From positions 159,168,393-159,232,392 of the forward strand of contig OX465281.1 in assembly GCA_949987705.1 (NCBI GenBank): a stretch of 64,000 bases of DNA. Reading direction: 5' to 3'. Origin of the DNA: Thereva unica (Eukaryota > Arthropoda > Insecta > Diptera > Therevidae). The notes beneath the pieces were generated by a model. That model had not been told where the DNA came from, did not search any database, and saw only the letters and a program-made list of their open reading frames with translations. Shown here one piece after another: positions 40,345-50,386 of this stretch; within the stretch, counting starts at the first letter, position 1; the number at the start of each line of letters is the position of its first letter. A program made the position numbers and the translations under genes.

Positions 40345-41877
40345 CGGCTTTTAAAGCCCGTTGACTGTCCTACACGGACCCTGAGATTAAATTTTTTTTT
40401 GGTTTAGTACCACTTGTGCCTTCACGGACAACGTTTGATTTTTTTGTTTATGGTTCACCACTTTTACCCAGCGCTCGCTGTGGGCTAAGGTAGTACCGCG
40501 AAGCCTTAGTCCTTGTCTGTCTTGTCGATTTTTTTTTTCAGCATCTGTGTCCAAATTCTAGGTGAATTTTTATTTGTCTTCGCTTTTAGGCCTACCCGTT
40601 CTATTCAGCGGTAACTTCTTCGTTTTGGAGTAGCTTCGAACCATGCTGACCTGCACGGCTTGCTAACAAGCGAGTGGTCGCTTGGCTATGCGTGCAGGTG
40701 TAGTAGGGGTTCATCCCTGTCCTGTTTCTAGGGTCGGCGACTCTGGTATCAGGCGTGATACCGCCTGCCACTGCGTCGGTCCTTGAACAGGATCATCTTT
40801 TAATTTTCCTGGTGGAAGTTGAAGTTGGGACAAGGGCTTAACCGTCTTTGGTAACAGGCGTGTTAACGCCTGCCACTGCGCCCCTTGTTCCTTCGGAAGG
40901 TCCATTCAGCTTTTTTAAATTCTATTTTTTTTGTTTATGTCCTGAGTTTTTTTTCGTCTGTTCCTCCCAACTGATTGATTTTCCGAAAGGTAGCTCAGTT
41001 GTGGTTGAACAGCGGATTCCCCAAATTTTTTTTATTTCTTGAAGAAGTTTCCTTTCCTTTCGTGGCGATGCGATTTTGAATTTTCATTTTTGTCCTTCTT
41101 TTGAGTGCGGACCTGAAGCTGTGACGGCGATGTGGATGACACTTGGGGATGACTGTGAGTCATAGTCTTCGCCAACTGACATCGACATGCCGGAGCCCGG
41201 TTAGGGAATGTAGTCCCGAGCTCAGCCATTCCTAAATTATTGTTGAATTGAAGCATACACTCACTAATACACTTTTATTGTTTTATAGCTACACACTACT
41301 TGCTTTTATAAGACGCTTACACGCGCGATCATTTTTTAATACGTTAATTTAGAGAAAAATTAAATATAACAGATCTACACATATATGTGTTTTTAAGACG
41401 GTTATTTGGTAAAGTTTAATAAGGAAATATAATTTTACAAATTAAAATGCAACGAATTTGTAGTATTAACGATTTTATCATCAGGATTTTAGTGGGCTAA
41501 ACATAACCAAGTTCTTTTACAATATTTATCAGTCAAAATCAGTTATGCGGAACTCTGCTTAAATTGTCAGTGGTCGTCGAGAAAATTTTTTTATTTGTTT
41601 GTAAGGTTATTTTTAAAGCCGGAAAATTTATTTCCATCTCAACTCGGAACTTGCGAAGCAAAAATTGGACACAAATAAAGTGGACAGTATCCAGATATGG
41701 ATGACGTATTTAACACTAAGCCCACTAGAGCTTGCCGCAGCAGCCCCCAACTTTTCTTCATCTTGATGTCAGTTTCCTCTGGATTCCTGATTTTCTCGTA
41801 TTTCCCGCAATTTAAATATATTTAACGGATCCGTAATACGAAATTATTGAAAGTGTTTGCGTGACTGATATTCGGTA
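40345..41877 (+). other. Leader of the inserted LTR element, with two related hairpins
   Basis: Non-coding. CAGGCGTGATACCGCCTG (40750-40767) and CAGGCGTGTTAACGCCTG (40855-40872) are both self-complementary stems (CAGGCG/CGCCTG). Each is followed by CCACTGCG and embedded in similar context (GGTAWCAGGCGTG). They lie 105 bp apart. Beyond about 41250 the sequence is AT-rich and unassigned up to the ALG12-like start. It may hold packaging or dimerisation signals. Confidence 0.5.
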
Positions 41878-42760
41878 ATGGGGCTCATACTGTTCTTGGT
41901 AGCTCTGGCTCATCTATTCTATGCACCCTTCACAAATGTGGAGGAGAGCTTTAATATACAAGCAATGCATGATATACTCTATCTACGGCACAATTTAACT
42001 CAGTATGATCACCATGAATTTCCTGGTGTAGTGCCACGAACTTTTATTGGACCTTTTATTTGTATCAATATTATCGTCACCCGCTGTTATCTTCTTCCAG
42101 AATTTGGGAATTCAAAATTTTGGAGTCAATAGGTAGTTAGACTAGTGCTAGCCGGAATTGTAGCCGCAGCATGGAAAATTTAAGAAAAGTAATAGAAAAA
42201 ATTCGGCCTTACTGTATCGATATGGTATGTTAGTAACGATATCACAATTCCACTTTATGTTCTACATGAGTCGTTCTTTATCAAATGTCACGGCGCTTTC
42301 AGTCGTACTTGATGCAGTTAGTTTTTGGCAACAAGAGAAGCATAATCTCTTTGTATGGTTTTCTGGAACTGCAATAATAAAATTCAGATCGGAATTAGTG
42401 ATTCTTCTAGGAATATTGGTACTTAACGATCTTTATACCAGAAAAATCTCAGTGGATAATCTATTAAAGGTAGGAGTACCAGCAGGTATCAACATTTTAA
42501 CAACTACGGTAATTGAATGACAAGTTTTATGGTATAATAAGATTTTGAATAAGAACTCAAAATGGGGTGTTTCACCGTTACTATGGTATTTTTACTTCGC
42601 GATCCCACGAGCAATGGGGGCATCAAAAATTTTTTTATCCCTCTAGGTTTTGTTTTTTAACCGAGATGCTGACCAATTGGAGTAGCTGCAATCACTTCGT
42701 ATTCCTATACTCATTTTACCGCATAAAGACATACGTCGTTGATTTCCTCAAGGTTCCATC
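41878..42760 (+). pseudogene. ALG12: Captured, processed ALG12-like mannosyltransferase fragment
   Basis: ALG12 is the ER membrane alpha-1,6-mannosyltransferase that adds the eighth mannose to the dolichol-linked N-glycan precursor. The first frame starts at ATG with [20 protein letters not shown], then QAMHDILY and [18 protein letters not shown], the signature N-terminus of ALG12. An in-frame TAG follows FWSQ, after which VVRLVLAGIVAAAW continues. A shifted frame (42227) gives QFHFMFYMSRSLSNVTALSV and FRSELVILLGILVL, then after another stop [20 protein letters not shown] and PHKD. The pieces are collinear with the first ~60% of the family, and no intron-like gap is seen. There are at least three stops and a frameshift. 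It sits inside an LTR element. Confidence 0.85.
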
Positions 42761-43089
42761 TTCATTTTTTTATTTTCGGTCAGTCTGGAGAAGGTCTCTC
42801 GGCGAACTGGGTGTCTGTCGGTTCACCGGGATGATTCGAAGGCAATATGGCATTGCTGGAGGTTGTGCCGATGGATCGAAAGCACCCGGGGTTTGTGTGA
42901 GAATGTTTGGAGACGTATAGATATCAGTAGGGGGACAATGTGGTATTGTCTTCCGCCTGATATTTGTACCTTCAGATATTCCTCCGGGAGATTTTTCAGA
43001 CTGGCCATCGCAACTTACGGTTGCAAGCATGAACCTAAATTATAGTTAGCTTTTCACTCGGTTCTTATATTACCAACTAGTTCACGTAT
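42761..43089 (+). other. Unassigned 3' part of the element interior
   Basis: This short GC-richer stretch has open frames on both strands but no recognised protein. It might be the remainder of a captured transcript. Confidence 0.35.
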
Positions 43090-43158
43090 GCCCGGCTAGC
43101 TCACTAGAACATGAGACTCCTATTCTCAGGTCGTGAGTCGAGACCCACATTGGCGCCA
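43090..43158 (+). pseudogene. tRNA-Lys-derived pseudogene including 3' CCA
   Basis: The sequence aligns from end to end with animal tRNA-Lys: GCCCGGCTAGCTCA (acceptor and D-arm), AACATGAGACTC (anticodon stem), a loop with CCT in place of CTT, GGTCGTGAGTCGAGACCCAC (variable and T-arm) and TTGGCGCCA. There are small deletions in the D-loop, T-arm and acceptor stem. The terminal CCA is normally added after transcription, so its presence points to copying of a mature tRNA. A tRNA-derived SINE head is the main alternative. Confidence 0.75.
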
Positions 43159-43243
43159 AAAATATTAGACCTATAGCATAAAAACCGTCCGTTATTTTCG
43201 GCTCCTCACTGCCTCGCGAGTCGGCCTCGTGGACCCGAGGGTA
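43159..43243 (+). other. 3' end of the element interior
   Basis: Short non-coding stretch ending CCCGAGGGTA just before the LTR. The purine run GAGGG could be a weak polypurine tract. Confidence 0.35.
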
Positions 43244-44952
43244 TGTAACGGTCAGTTTTGCCTAAATATCTACCTGACAAAAAAATACTGTGGGGAAGAA
43301 AATCGAGTAGTTGGTTGGGAACAAAAAGTAGGCGGGGAGAAATGGAAAAAAATAAAAAACAGGAGTTCGAATTTTGACGGATGCAGAAATATACTGCAAA
43401 AGTTTGTGTTCGGAAAAATTTAAGATTATATAAAAAAGGAAAAAATCAGTTTTGAACACATACGACTGGCTGGAAGACAAAAACCTTCATTATTCAGTTC
43501 ATTTGCCAAAAAATAACAATTTCGTTCCGAAGTAGCAACAAACAGGACTATTTCGGTGCGGTGAATTCTAGTCGAAAATACAAAAAAAAAAATAAGAAGA
43601 ACAAGGGAAAGAATTTAACAAGTCAGAAAGGGATTTGGAGAAATTTGAAGGTGCCGAAAGGGATACCAGCGATACAAGGATTGCGTTTTGCCCTGTAGTT
43701 AATAGCTCCGGATATACATATTTCGGAGTGTGTTTTGCGTGATTAGAGTTTTTTTTGAGAAAATTGCGGATTGGTATTGGTCTGTACAAACTGTTTTATT
43801 TATTTGAGGGGAAGGACCCTGTGTTTATAATACTCTTCGTTTATCTGTCACCAAAATTTCAGAAAAAAACGAGAAAAACGTGTAGAGAATTGGCTGAAGG
43901 CAATGGAGAGTTGGTGGACTAAGTAACAGGTATGAAATCAGAAGACCGAGGGGGGATGGAGAACAGACCGAAGATTATCCAAAATTACGCGAATATGGTT
44001 TAAATAGAAAAAAAGTTGCCGGAAAATTAGATGACGTTTATCAAACAGCAGACACTAGTATAAAGGCGGAACTGTATATTTCATTACTACCAATTGATAT
44101 ACCGTTCGATAGTCAGGTAATTAAGCAATACCTATAGTGCATCCACACCAGCTGGATCAGAAAAAAAAAACCACACAAAAAAATTACACAAAATAATTTT
44201 CTTTTTGCTTTAATTTAAACAAAAAAAAAATTTATTACTAAAATAATAATTTTAATAGTAGTTAGTATTAACTTTATAATATTCTTTTTAATTATTTGTG
44301 AATTTGTGTTGCCCCTTGTCAGAAATATTTGGTTCTTTGTTGGTTCCGGGAAATGTGTTTTTTTCTCTAAGTGATTCTGTTGATTGTAATCTCGTTTGTA
44401 CAAAGCGAGGAGTATTGGCCAGTACTGCGCGCTTTATTGTTGTCCTTCATGCACATGTCCCAAAAATAACGTAACACTTATGTATTGAATCAGTTAATTG
44501 TTAATATTTGACACGGGCAACTAATCAGTGTCGTGGTTGTTAAGGTCCCAATGTAATGTTTTGTGTTGAGGTTTACAGATATAATAAAGGATTGTAAATA
44601 TTAGAATGTCCAGGTGGTAAAATTTTTTTTTGTGGAATGGTTGAGGGGGGATCATTTCTTTTCAGGGTTTGACGAGGCTCAGGTGATGTCCGGCGAAGGA
44701 TGGAGGTGGAATTCAAGATTGCACAGGCACAGAAGTGGTGAACCAACCGCGGTAAGTCCCGGCCACACACCCCACGACCCCTCCGGCGAGCTAGACAACT
44801 CCGTGTGGCCGGCGTAGGAGTTCCGGATTTTCTTTTTATTTCTTATGTATGGTGTTGGCTCCTTGGCCATGCTCTTCCGGGCTTTTGGCTAAGGGGGTAA
44901 CACCTCGCATAAGTGGCGCCCACTATTTAGATCGCGCCATTATGCTGTTACA
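43244..44952 (+). repeat. 3' LTR of the inserted LTR element (1.7 kb)
   Basis: Direct repeat of 38622-40328, beginning TGTAACGGTCAG and ending GCTGTTACA. It is followed by AACA, the repeat of the left flank, after which gypsy coding sequence resumes on the minus strand. Confidence 0.9.
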
Positions 44953-45949
44953 AACATTTGACTCCCCAAACTACAGCCAACAACTCTATTTCGATTGTGG
45001 GGTAGTTTTGTTCATGAGAGTTTAAAGTTCTGGAGGCATAAGAAATGGGATGACCATCTTGTGTTAAAACAGCACCAATAGCAAAATTGCTGGCGTCTGT
45101 GATAATTTTGAAAGGTTTATTGAAATTGGGATACCTAAGAATGGGATGATTAGTTATAAGTTCTTTAAGTTTCTCAAAAGCGGCGATGTAACTGGGATGG
45201 ATCATTTAAATTAACTCGAGCATTTTTTTGTAAGCACTTGGTTAATGGTTGGGCGATTTGGGCATAACTTTTAATAAATTTTCTATAGTATCCCGTGATT
45301 CCCAGAAAGGATTTAATTTGCTTTTGAGTCTTAGGAAGTTTGAGGCTTTGAATAACCTCGATTTTTATTGGGTTTGGACGTACACCTTCAGGTGTGAGAA
45401 TATGTCCAAGGTATTCTGTTTCTTTAGACAGAAAACTACATTTGTCGGCCTGTTTTTTTAGTTTAGCTTGTTGTAGCCTGTAAAAAATTTTGCGAATACT
45501 AAGAATATGCTCCTCGAGAGATGTACTAAATACCAAAATGTCGTTGAGGTATACCACACAGATTTTATTAATATACTCCCTGAGGATGGAGTTCGTCAAC
45601 CTCTGGAAAGTTGACGGGGCGTTCCTTAATGCAAACGGCATTCTGATATACTCATAATGTCCGACTGGGGTATAACAAGGATTTGGTGAAAACCCTTTGC
45701 TATATTAGACAATTTGTCGTTGACCGTGACCTCATTTAACTTGCTATAGTCGATGACTATACGCCATTTTTGTTTTCCAGAATGGTCGGTTTTTTTTGGG
45801 ACTATCCATAGAGGTGAATTATAAGGAGAGTTGCTTTCTTTTATAATCCCTTGTGAAAGCATTTCAGAAATTTGTTTCTCTATTTCCTTCTCATTTTTTA
45901 GAGTATATTGGATTGTTGGTCGATGTGATAATTTCGTGTTGTACTTCAT
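44948..45949 (-). pseudogene. Ty3/gypsy reverse transcriptase and start of RNase H (5' portion of the split element)
   Basis: Three overlapping open stretches with frameshifts encode: 45626-45949 ([30 protein letters not shown]); 45174-45641 ([49 protein letters not shown]); 44948-45205 ([39 protein letters not shown]). The catalytic box reads YLND instead of YLDD, so one catalytic Asp is lost. The order and motifs match gypsy elements of the 17.6/297 type. The RNase H is interrupted at 44953 by the inserted LTR element and continues at 38621. Confidence 0.85.
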
Positions 45950-46170
45950 GGGTAAAGGAAAGTGTATTTCCTTCTTTAAAAAAAAGCTCTTGATATTCTA
46001 ATAATAGATTTTTAATTAATTTGTACTCTTCACCATTTAGATTATTATATTTTAATGTATGTATACGTTTTCATTTGTACTTTCAGGGATAATTATTTCG
46101 TTGATTTCGTAAGGACCGTTATCTTCGAAAAGTATTATATTTTGGGACATTTTTAACTGCCTTAATAGAT

Positions 46171-46455
46171 TTAGACTAATTGGGTTAATAGATTTAGACC
46201 AATAATTGCATCATATTTCCTTCCGTCTAGTGGATTTACCTTCCAAGAAATAGTTCCTTTCGTTAAAAATTCTTTTGGTAATGGGGTAATTATGTCCCGA
46301 TCTCTCATATTCGTGCCGTTAATTGTGGTATAGTATAAAGGATTTAAAAGCTTTATCTGAGGAAAATTTTCAAGAAGTTGGGGCTTGATTATGCTGGTTT
46401 CTGACCCGGAGTCGACCAAACATTTGAATTTTTGGTGACCTATTGTGAGAGTCAC
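46171..46455 (-). pseudogene. Ty3/gypsy aspartic protease segment
   Basis: Ninety-four residues contain CLVDSGSETSIIKP (D-S-G active site) and the flap-side phrase YDAIIGLNLL. It is separated from the reverse transcriptase by stops and A/T-rich decay. It belongs to the same minus-strand gypsy element. Confidence 0.75.
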
Positions 46456-47482
46456 TATGGGTAGTGTAGAGTTTGATGCTCATGGGAAAATTTCGTTTTT
46501 GCACAATTTCTACTTCCATCGATTTGAACTAGAGGAATTAAATCGTCCAGACCCACTATTTATATTTCTTCGATTTGAGCCATTATTGTTTCTAAAATAG
46601 CTTGAATTAGTTTGATTAGGTGTATTATTATTATTTCCAAGATTGTTGTTATTATAATAATTATTTCTACTAGCATTAATCATATTATAATTATTTGCGT
46701 TATTGTAGTCGATTTCTTGTCTGAACTCTTTTTTTTAATTTGACGGTTATTAAAATAACGACTAATTTTTTTCGGATTATATCTAAGCTTCCTATGAGCA
46801 ATACTTATAGCTCGTTCGTCGTCAAGAAGTTTTAATTAGGCAAATTTATTATAAACTTGGATTAAAGTAGAATTCTTTTCAATATTTCCGTGAACTAAAC
46901 TATCAACTTTCTCCATAACAATTCCAACAAGATGTTTATCATTATTTTCGGGTGAGTAAATTGTTGGTCTCTCAAGAATTTCTTAAAAATTATACAACTC
47001 ATTCAATTTAAAATTTACATTTCTAACTATCTCAAAAAGATCTCTTAAATGTCCTACCTAATAATCGTTAATAAGCTCACAATAATCCTTCCGGGGACGG
47101 AAGTGTAGTTTCAGTTCTGATGTTGCTGTTTCCCAAGTTAAATTGTCTCCTAATCGTTGGATGCATCTTTTCGCATCGCCCAAAATTTTTTCATGTAGAA
47201 AAATCCGGATGGCATACTGTCGAAGGTCGGCATTGTTGCAAATTTCCAGTACATCGTCTACCGATTTCATGAACTCAAGCTGTAGTCGTCTTTTCCATTG
47301 AACGGCCTAAGGGGTCGAAAATGCGTCAAAATTTTGTCCGCTGATAGCTGGAACGGACTGTTGTTTCCTGCTGTTGTTGTCTTTGCTAGTTGCCCATTAA
47401 TTTGATCTCTGAGCATATTAATTTCTCCTTGTTGTTGTTGTATCGACTGCATTAAAATCGCCATTTCCTGGGGGTTTGCCAT
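46456..47482 (-). pseudogene. Ty3/gypsy gag region, decayed
   Basis: The gag start is MANPQEMAILMQSIQQQQ at 47482, continuing to 47267. After a frameshift, 47058-47270 reads MKSVDDVLEICNNADLRQYA and WETATSELKLHFRPRKDY, a capsid-type helical region. An in-frame stop follows INDY. The C-terminal part (46500-46750) is Asn-rich (NNNNLGNNNN). No zinc knuckle is visible. Multiple lesions are present. Confidence 0.65.
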
Positions 47483-48186
47483 AATGCAGTGTAGAATGAA
47501 CTTTGTCACTTAATTTTTCTTTGATCACTCAATTTTCGATTAAATCAACTTCACAGTTTTATAGTAGAAAATTACTTTTTTTTTGTTTTTAACTTTCCTC
47601 TTGTTATAATAGAAATTTGGGACTATTAACCGCTTTTGATCAGGTTTAACAAGAAAATTGTTCTGTTGATATTATCTGTTCACTAATTTGTATTATTATT
47701 AATACACTTAATTTAAATCCGTTTCCGACTTACGTTTTTTACGTTTTATTTCAAAAAATTTAAAAAACTTACACCAGTTCTTCAGAACTGAAAAAAAGAG
47801 AACATACATACATATATGTTATATTTAAGAAAATTAATAAAACTCTATTCTTTGGAATAGTTCAAACTTTATTTAACAAAAATTACTCTTAAGATCGACC
47901 GAGCCGTTATTTAAAAGATACAAGACTGAAACTTAAAAATTAACTTAATAGATAAGAGGTACATGAACATGAAATTATTTCAGGTTTCATGTTACTCCTG
48001 CATCTTCGTTTGTTTGCTGGACGTTATTCCAGCTAAATTGTTGATGGAGCAGTTCCCAGCATTCTTTAGCTCATTTATATTTTCTACGAACTGTAAATAT
48101 TCTAGGCGAATATTGTCTTGGGGTGTCGGTTGACTTCCGCTTGCAAAGTCTGGGAATGTAACTTGCGTTGCAGTTGTGGTGATTTA
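47483..48186 (-). other. Upstream region of the gypsy element
   Basis: Non-coding AT-rich sequence where the leader and 5' LTR of the minus-strand gypsy element would lie. No matching second LTR exists in the window, since the 3' side is cut by the BEL element. LTR limits and primer-binding site therefore could not be fixed. A palindrome GTTCTTCAGAAC occurs at 47771-47782. Confidence 0.35.
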
Positions 48187-49076
48187 AGGCTCGCGCATAC
48201 TACAGCCGCGACAGGCCGCAGCGCATCGCATTGCAAAATTGCGCCAAAGCACATAAGGAGTCGCAGCGGGCCGCGCCGCAAAGCAATAATGAATCAGTCA
48301 GCCGTAAAGTCCAAAGCGATGGATAGTTCTGATGAGGAGTTATATTTATTCAACCTTCTGTACAACCTACAATTCTATGTACTGTTCTACTAACGAAATT
48401 AATAATTCTTCATTAATTCCTTAACGAAAAACACCAACACCATGCGAGTATGTAAAAACCCAGTAGGAAAAAGTACAAGTACTTTGCTGCGAAGCAAATA
48501 TAAAGCAGTAAGACAGTCCGTCTGCTTCCTACAGCAACGGTATCAAAGCACTATCTCAGCAGATGCATATAAATCTACACAATTGCTGCCTAATAAAAGT
48601 GCTGAGCTCTGCGGACATGCAATGTTAAAATACCATGAAGCTTCTTACGGAGCGTAAGCGCTTTACTGCTTCAAAATAGCGCTTTAAAAGGCCTTTCGAA
48701 GCATTTTTTTTCCTACTGGGAAGGGACGTGAAAGCGAAAAAAATAGTAAAATAATTAAGCACAGTACGATTTACATTAAAATAACAAATTACCTGAGTTG
48801 CTGTTGTTGAACATCGAGTCAATAATTAAAGTAAAATCGCGAGCAACAACGTCCGATAACTGCGATTTCCAACGCACACTGAGGCGGGCCGCACCACACC
48901 ACATAACATCGCCGCAAAAATACGCCTAGCAAGCGATCCGCCAGTGCGCTGCGATGCGGCCCGGTGCGGCCTGCCTGTAGTGTGCGATAGTTCATATAAA
49001 ATGTTCGAAAGTGATGTAGGAGGATTTTTGTTATGCAATGCGGTGCGGTGCGGCCCGCCCTAATGTGCGCGAGCCT
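48187..49076 (+). mobile_element. Harbinger-like non-autonomous element, 890 bp, TTA target duplication
   Basis: The ends AGGCTCGCGCATACTACAG and (inverted) AGGCTCGCGCACATTAGGGC form terminal inverted repeats. They continue into GC-rich subterminal repeats of GCGGGCCGC/CGCATTGC type. TTA flanks both ends (48184-48186 and 49077-49079), as for PIF/Harbinger. Near 48320 a short frame MDSSDEELYLFNLLY resembles the acidic start of Harbinger transposases, suggesting an internal deletion of an autonomous copy. No transposase core remains. Confidence 0.75.
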
Positions 49077-49547
49077 TTATAGGGCTTGAAGGTGTTCAAA
49101 TTGCGGCTGTTCAACTCCAACGTTAAGGCAGTACTTTTGTACGGTTGCGAAACATCGAAAGTCACCCAATTCATCACAGGGCGCCTACAAGTCTTCATCA
49201 ACAGATGCCTGCGTCGTATCTTAAAAATCCGCTGGCAGGATAGAGTTTCAAACGAAGAACTATGGCGCCGTGCCGGCCAAGAAAGGATAGACGACCAAAT
49301 CAGACGACGGGAATGGAATTGGGTTGGTCACACCTTGCGTCGCGAAAACGAAAATCTAGTCAAACAGGCCCTTGACTGGAATCCGCAAGGATCCCGTCGA
49401 GTAGGAAGACCTAGAACAACGTGGAGGAGAACCCTACTAGCAGAAGCCGCAACAACTGGGAGATCCTGGTCGGAACTGAGAGCTGCCGCGCAAAACAGAG
49501 TCCGCTGGAGGGCAACTGTTTCCGCTCTATGTCCCATGAGGGATTAA
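49077..49547 (+). pseudogene. RTE-type retrotransposon, C-terminal reverse transcriptase segment
   Basis: About 150 residues of the conserved C-terminus of RTE-type ORF: LRLFNSNVKAVLLYGCET, LQVFINRCLRRILKIRW, SNEELWRRAGQE, REWNWVGHTLRRE, ALDWNPQGSRRVGRP and NRVRWRATV. The catalytic reverse transcriptase is missing, because the Harbinger-like element ends directly upstream. The reading itself is uninterrupted to its stop at 49547. It is the same clade as 1-1813 but on the opposite strand. Confidence 0.8.
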
Positions 49548-49871
49548 AGTCCACGAGTAGTGTCAGAGATTTTCTGCTTGAGTCTGTCCAATCCCCGTTT
49601 TCTTTGCGTAAGTAACTAAGCATTATTGGCGCTTTAGTTAGTATTTTACGTGGCCCAGGAGGTACGTTTGGCCTTCCTTATTGATATTTTGTATTTATTC
49701 AGCTTCGACTTATAGCAGCCCCAGGAGGTTACGGAGGTTAATTTTAATTTCAAATAATATAGAATAAGATTTTTTTGTTGGTGGCGTCTACTGGTTGATG
49801 GTGTAGTTAACTTAATACAAAGGCAACTGTCCTTTGGTTATTACACTTTTTTATGCCTAACTGAAATTATT
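49548..49871. other. No gene recognised
   Basis: The first ~60 bp are probably the RTE 3' end. The phrase CCCAGGAGGT occurs twice (near 49656 and 49721). The rest is AT-rich without features, ending at the Helentron start. Confidence 0.4.
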
Positions 49872-49998
49872 TTGACGTGACAACGTCTATTAAAACGATG
49901 AACGCCGGCTGCATGCATGAAAAATGATGACTCATTGTCCCGTTATGTCCCGTTATGTCCCGTTATCTCCCGAAGTAATTTTAAAAATTTGATCGTAG

Positions 49999-50012
49999 TA
50001 ATCTTAAAAATT
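49999..50012 (+). other. Target-site duplication of the LOA-type element (left)
   Basis: TAATCTTAAAAATT here is repeated at 55541-55554. The uninterrupted site is seen in copy A near 13601-13614 (TAATCATAAAAATT). Confidence 0.9.
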
Positions 50013-50386
50013 CGTTGGTCGCATGCCAACAGTTACACAGGGGGACTAACACGCTGCTTCGTGCTCCGTGCCGAAACTGTGCTAAATACTGCTGGAAGCT
50101 CGACTACTCCCTCCACGTGGGGCGACTGGAAACAGACTCCTGGCATGGTCATGTCTCTACCAGGAGTGCTGGCTAATGGTAGTCGGGCGGAGAGAAGAAC
50201 ACTCTTTAAAAAATCACCCCAGTCTAAGGTGAAACAGGATATGCCGATAGACTCGTGGCCAAGGGGGTGCTTGGTCTCTAATATCCGAACTCTGGATACC
50301 TGGCGTACTCCAGTTTCAATTAGCCTTCCCATAGTACACGGGCTCGCTATGGGTGACCTACTTTCCCGAATACTCGTGGGTCATAC

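Larger units (their letters stand above)
38622..44952 (+). mobile_element. LTR retrotransposon without pol, carrying captured sequences, inserted in gypsy RNase H
   Basis: The element is 6331 bp. Two 1.7-kb LTRs flank a 2.9-kb interior (40329-43243). A 4-bp target duplication AACA is seen at 38618-38621 and 44953-44956. The interior begins with a tRNA-Lys-type primer-binding site and a structured leader. It contains no gag, protease, reverse transcriptase or integrase. Instead it has a decayed ALG12 cDNA segment (41878-42760) and a tRNA-Lys pseudogene (43090-43158). It must have moved using proteins of another LTR element. The host gypsy frame is cut cleanly. Confidence 0.9.

Noticed and set aside
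43090..43158. Functional tRNA-Lys gene
   Set aside because: Deletions in D-loop, T-arm and acceptor stem, altered anticodon (CCT) and encoded CCA argue for a pseudogene.
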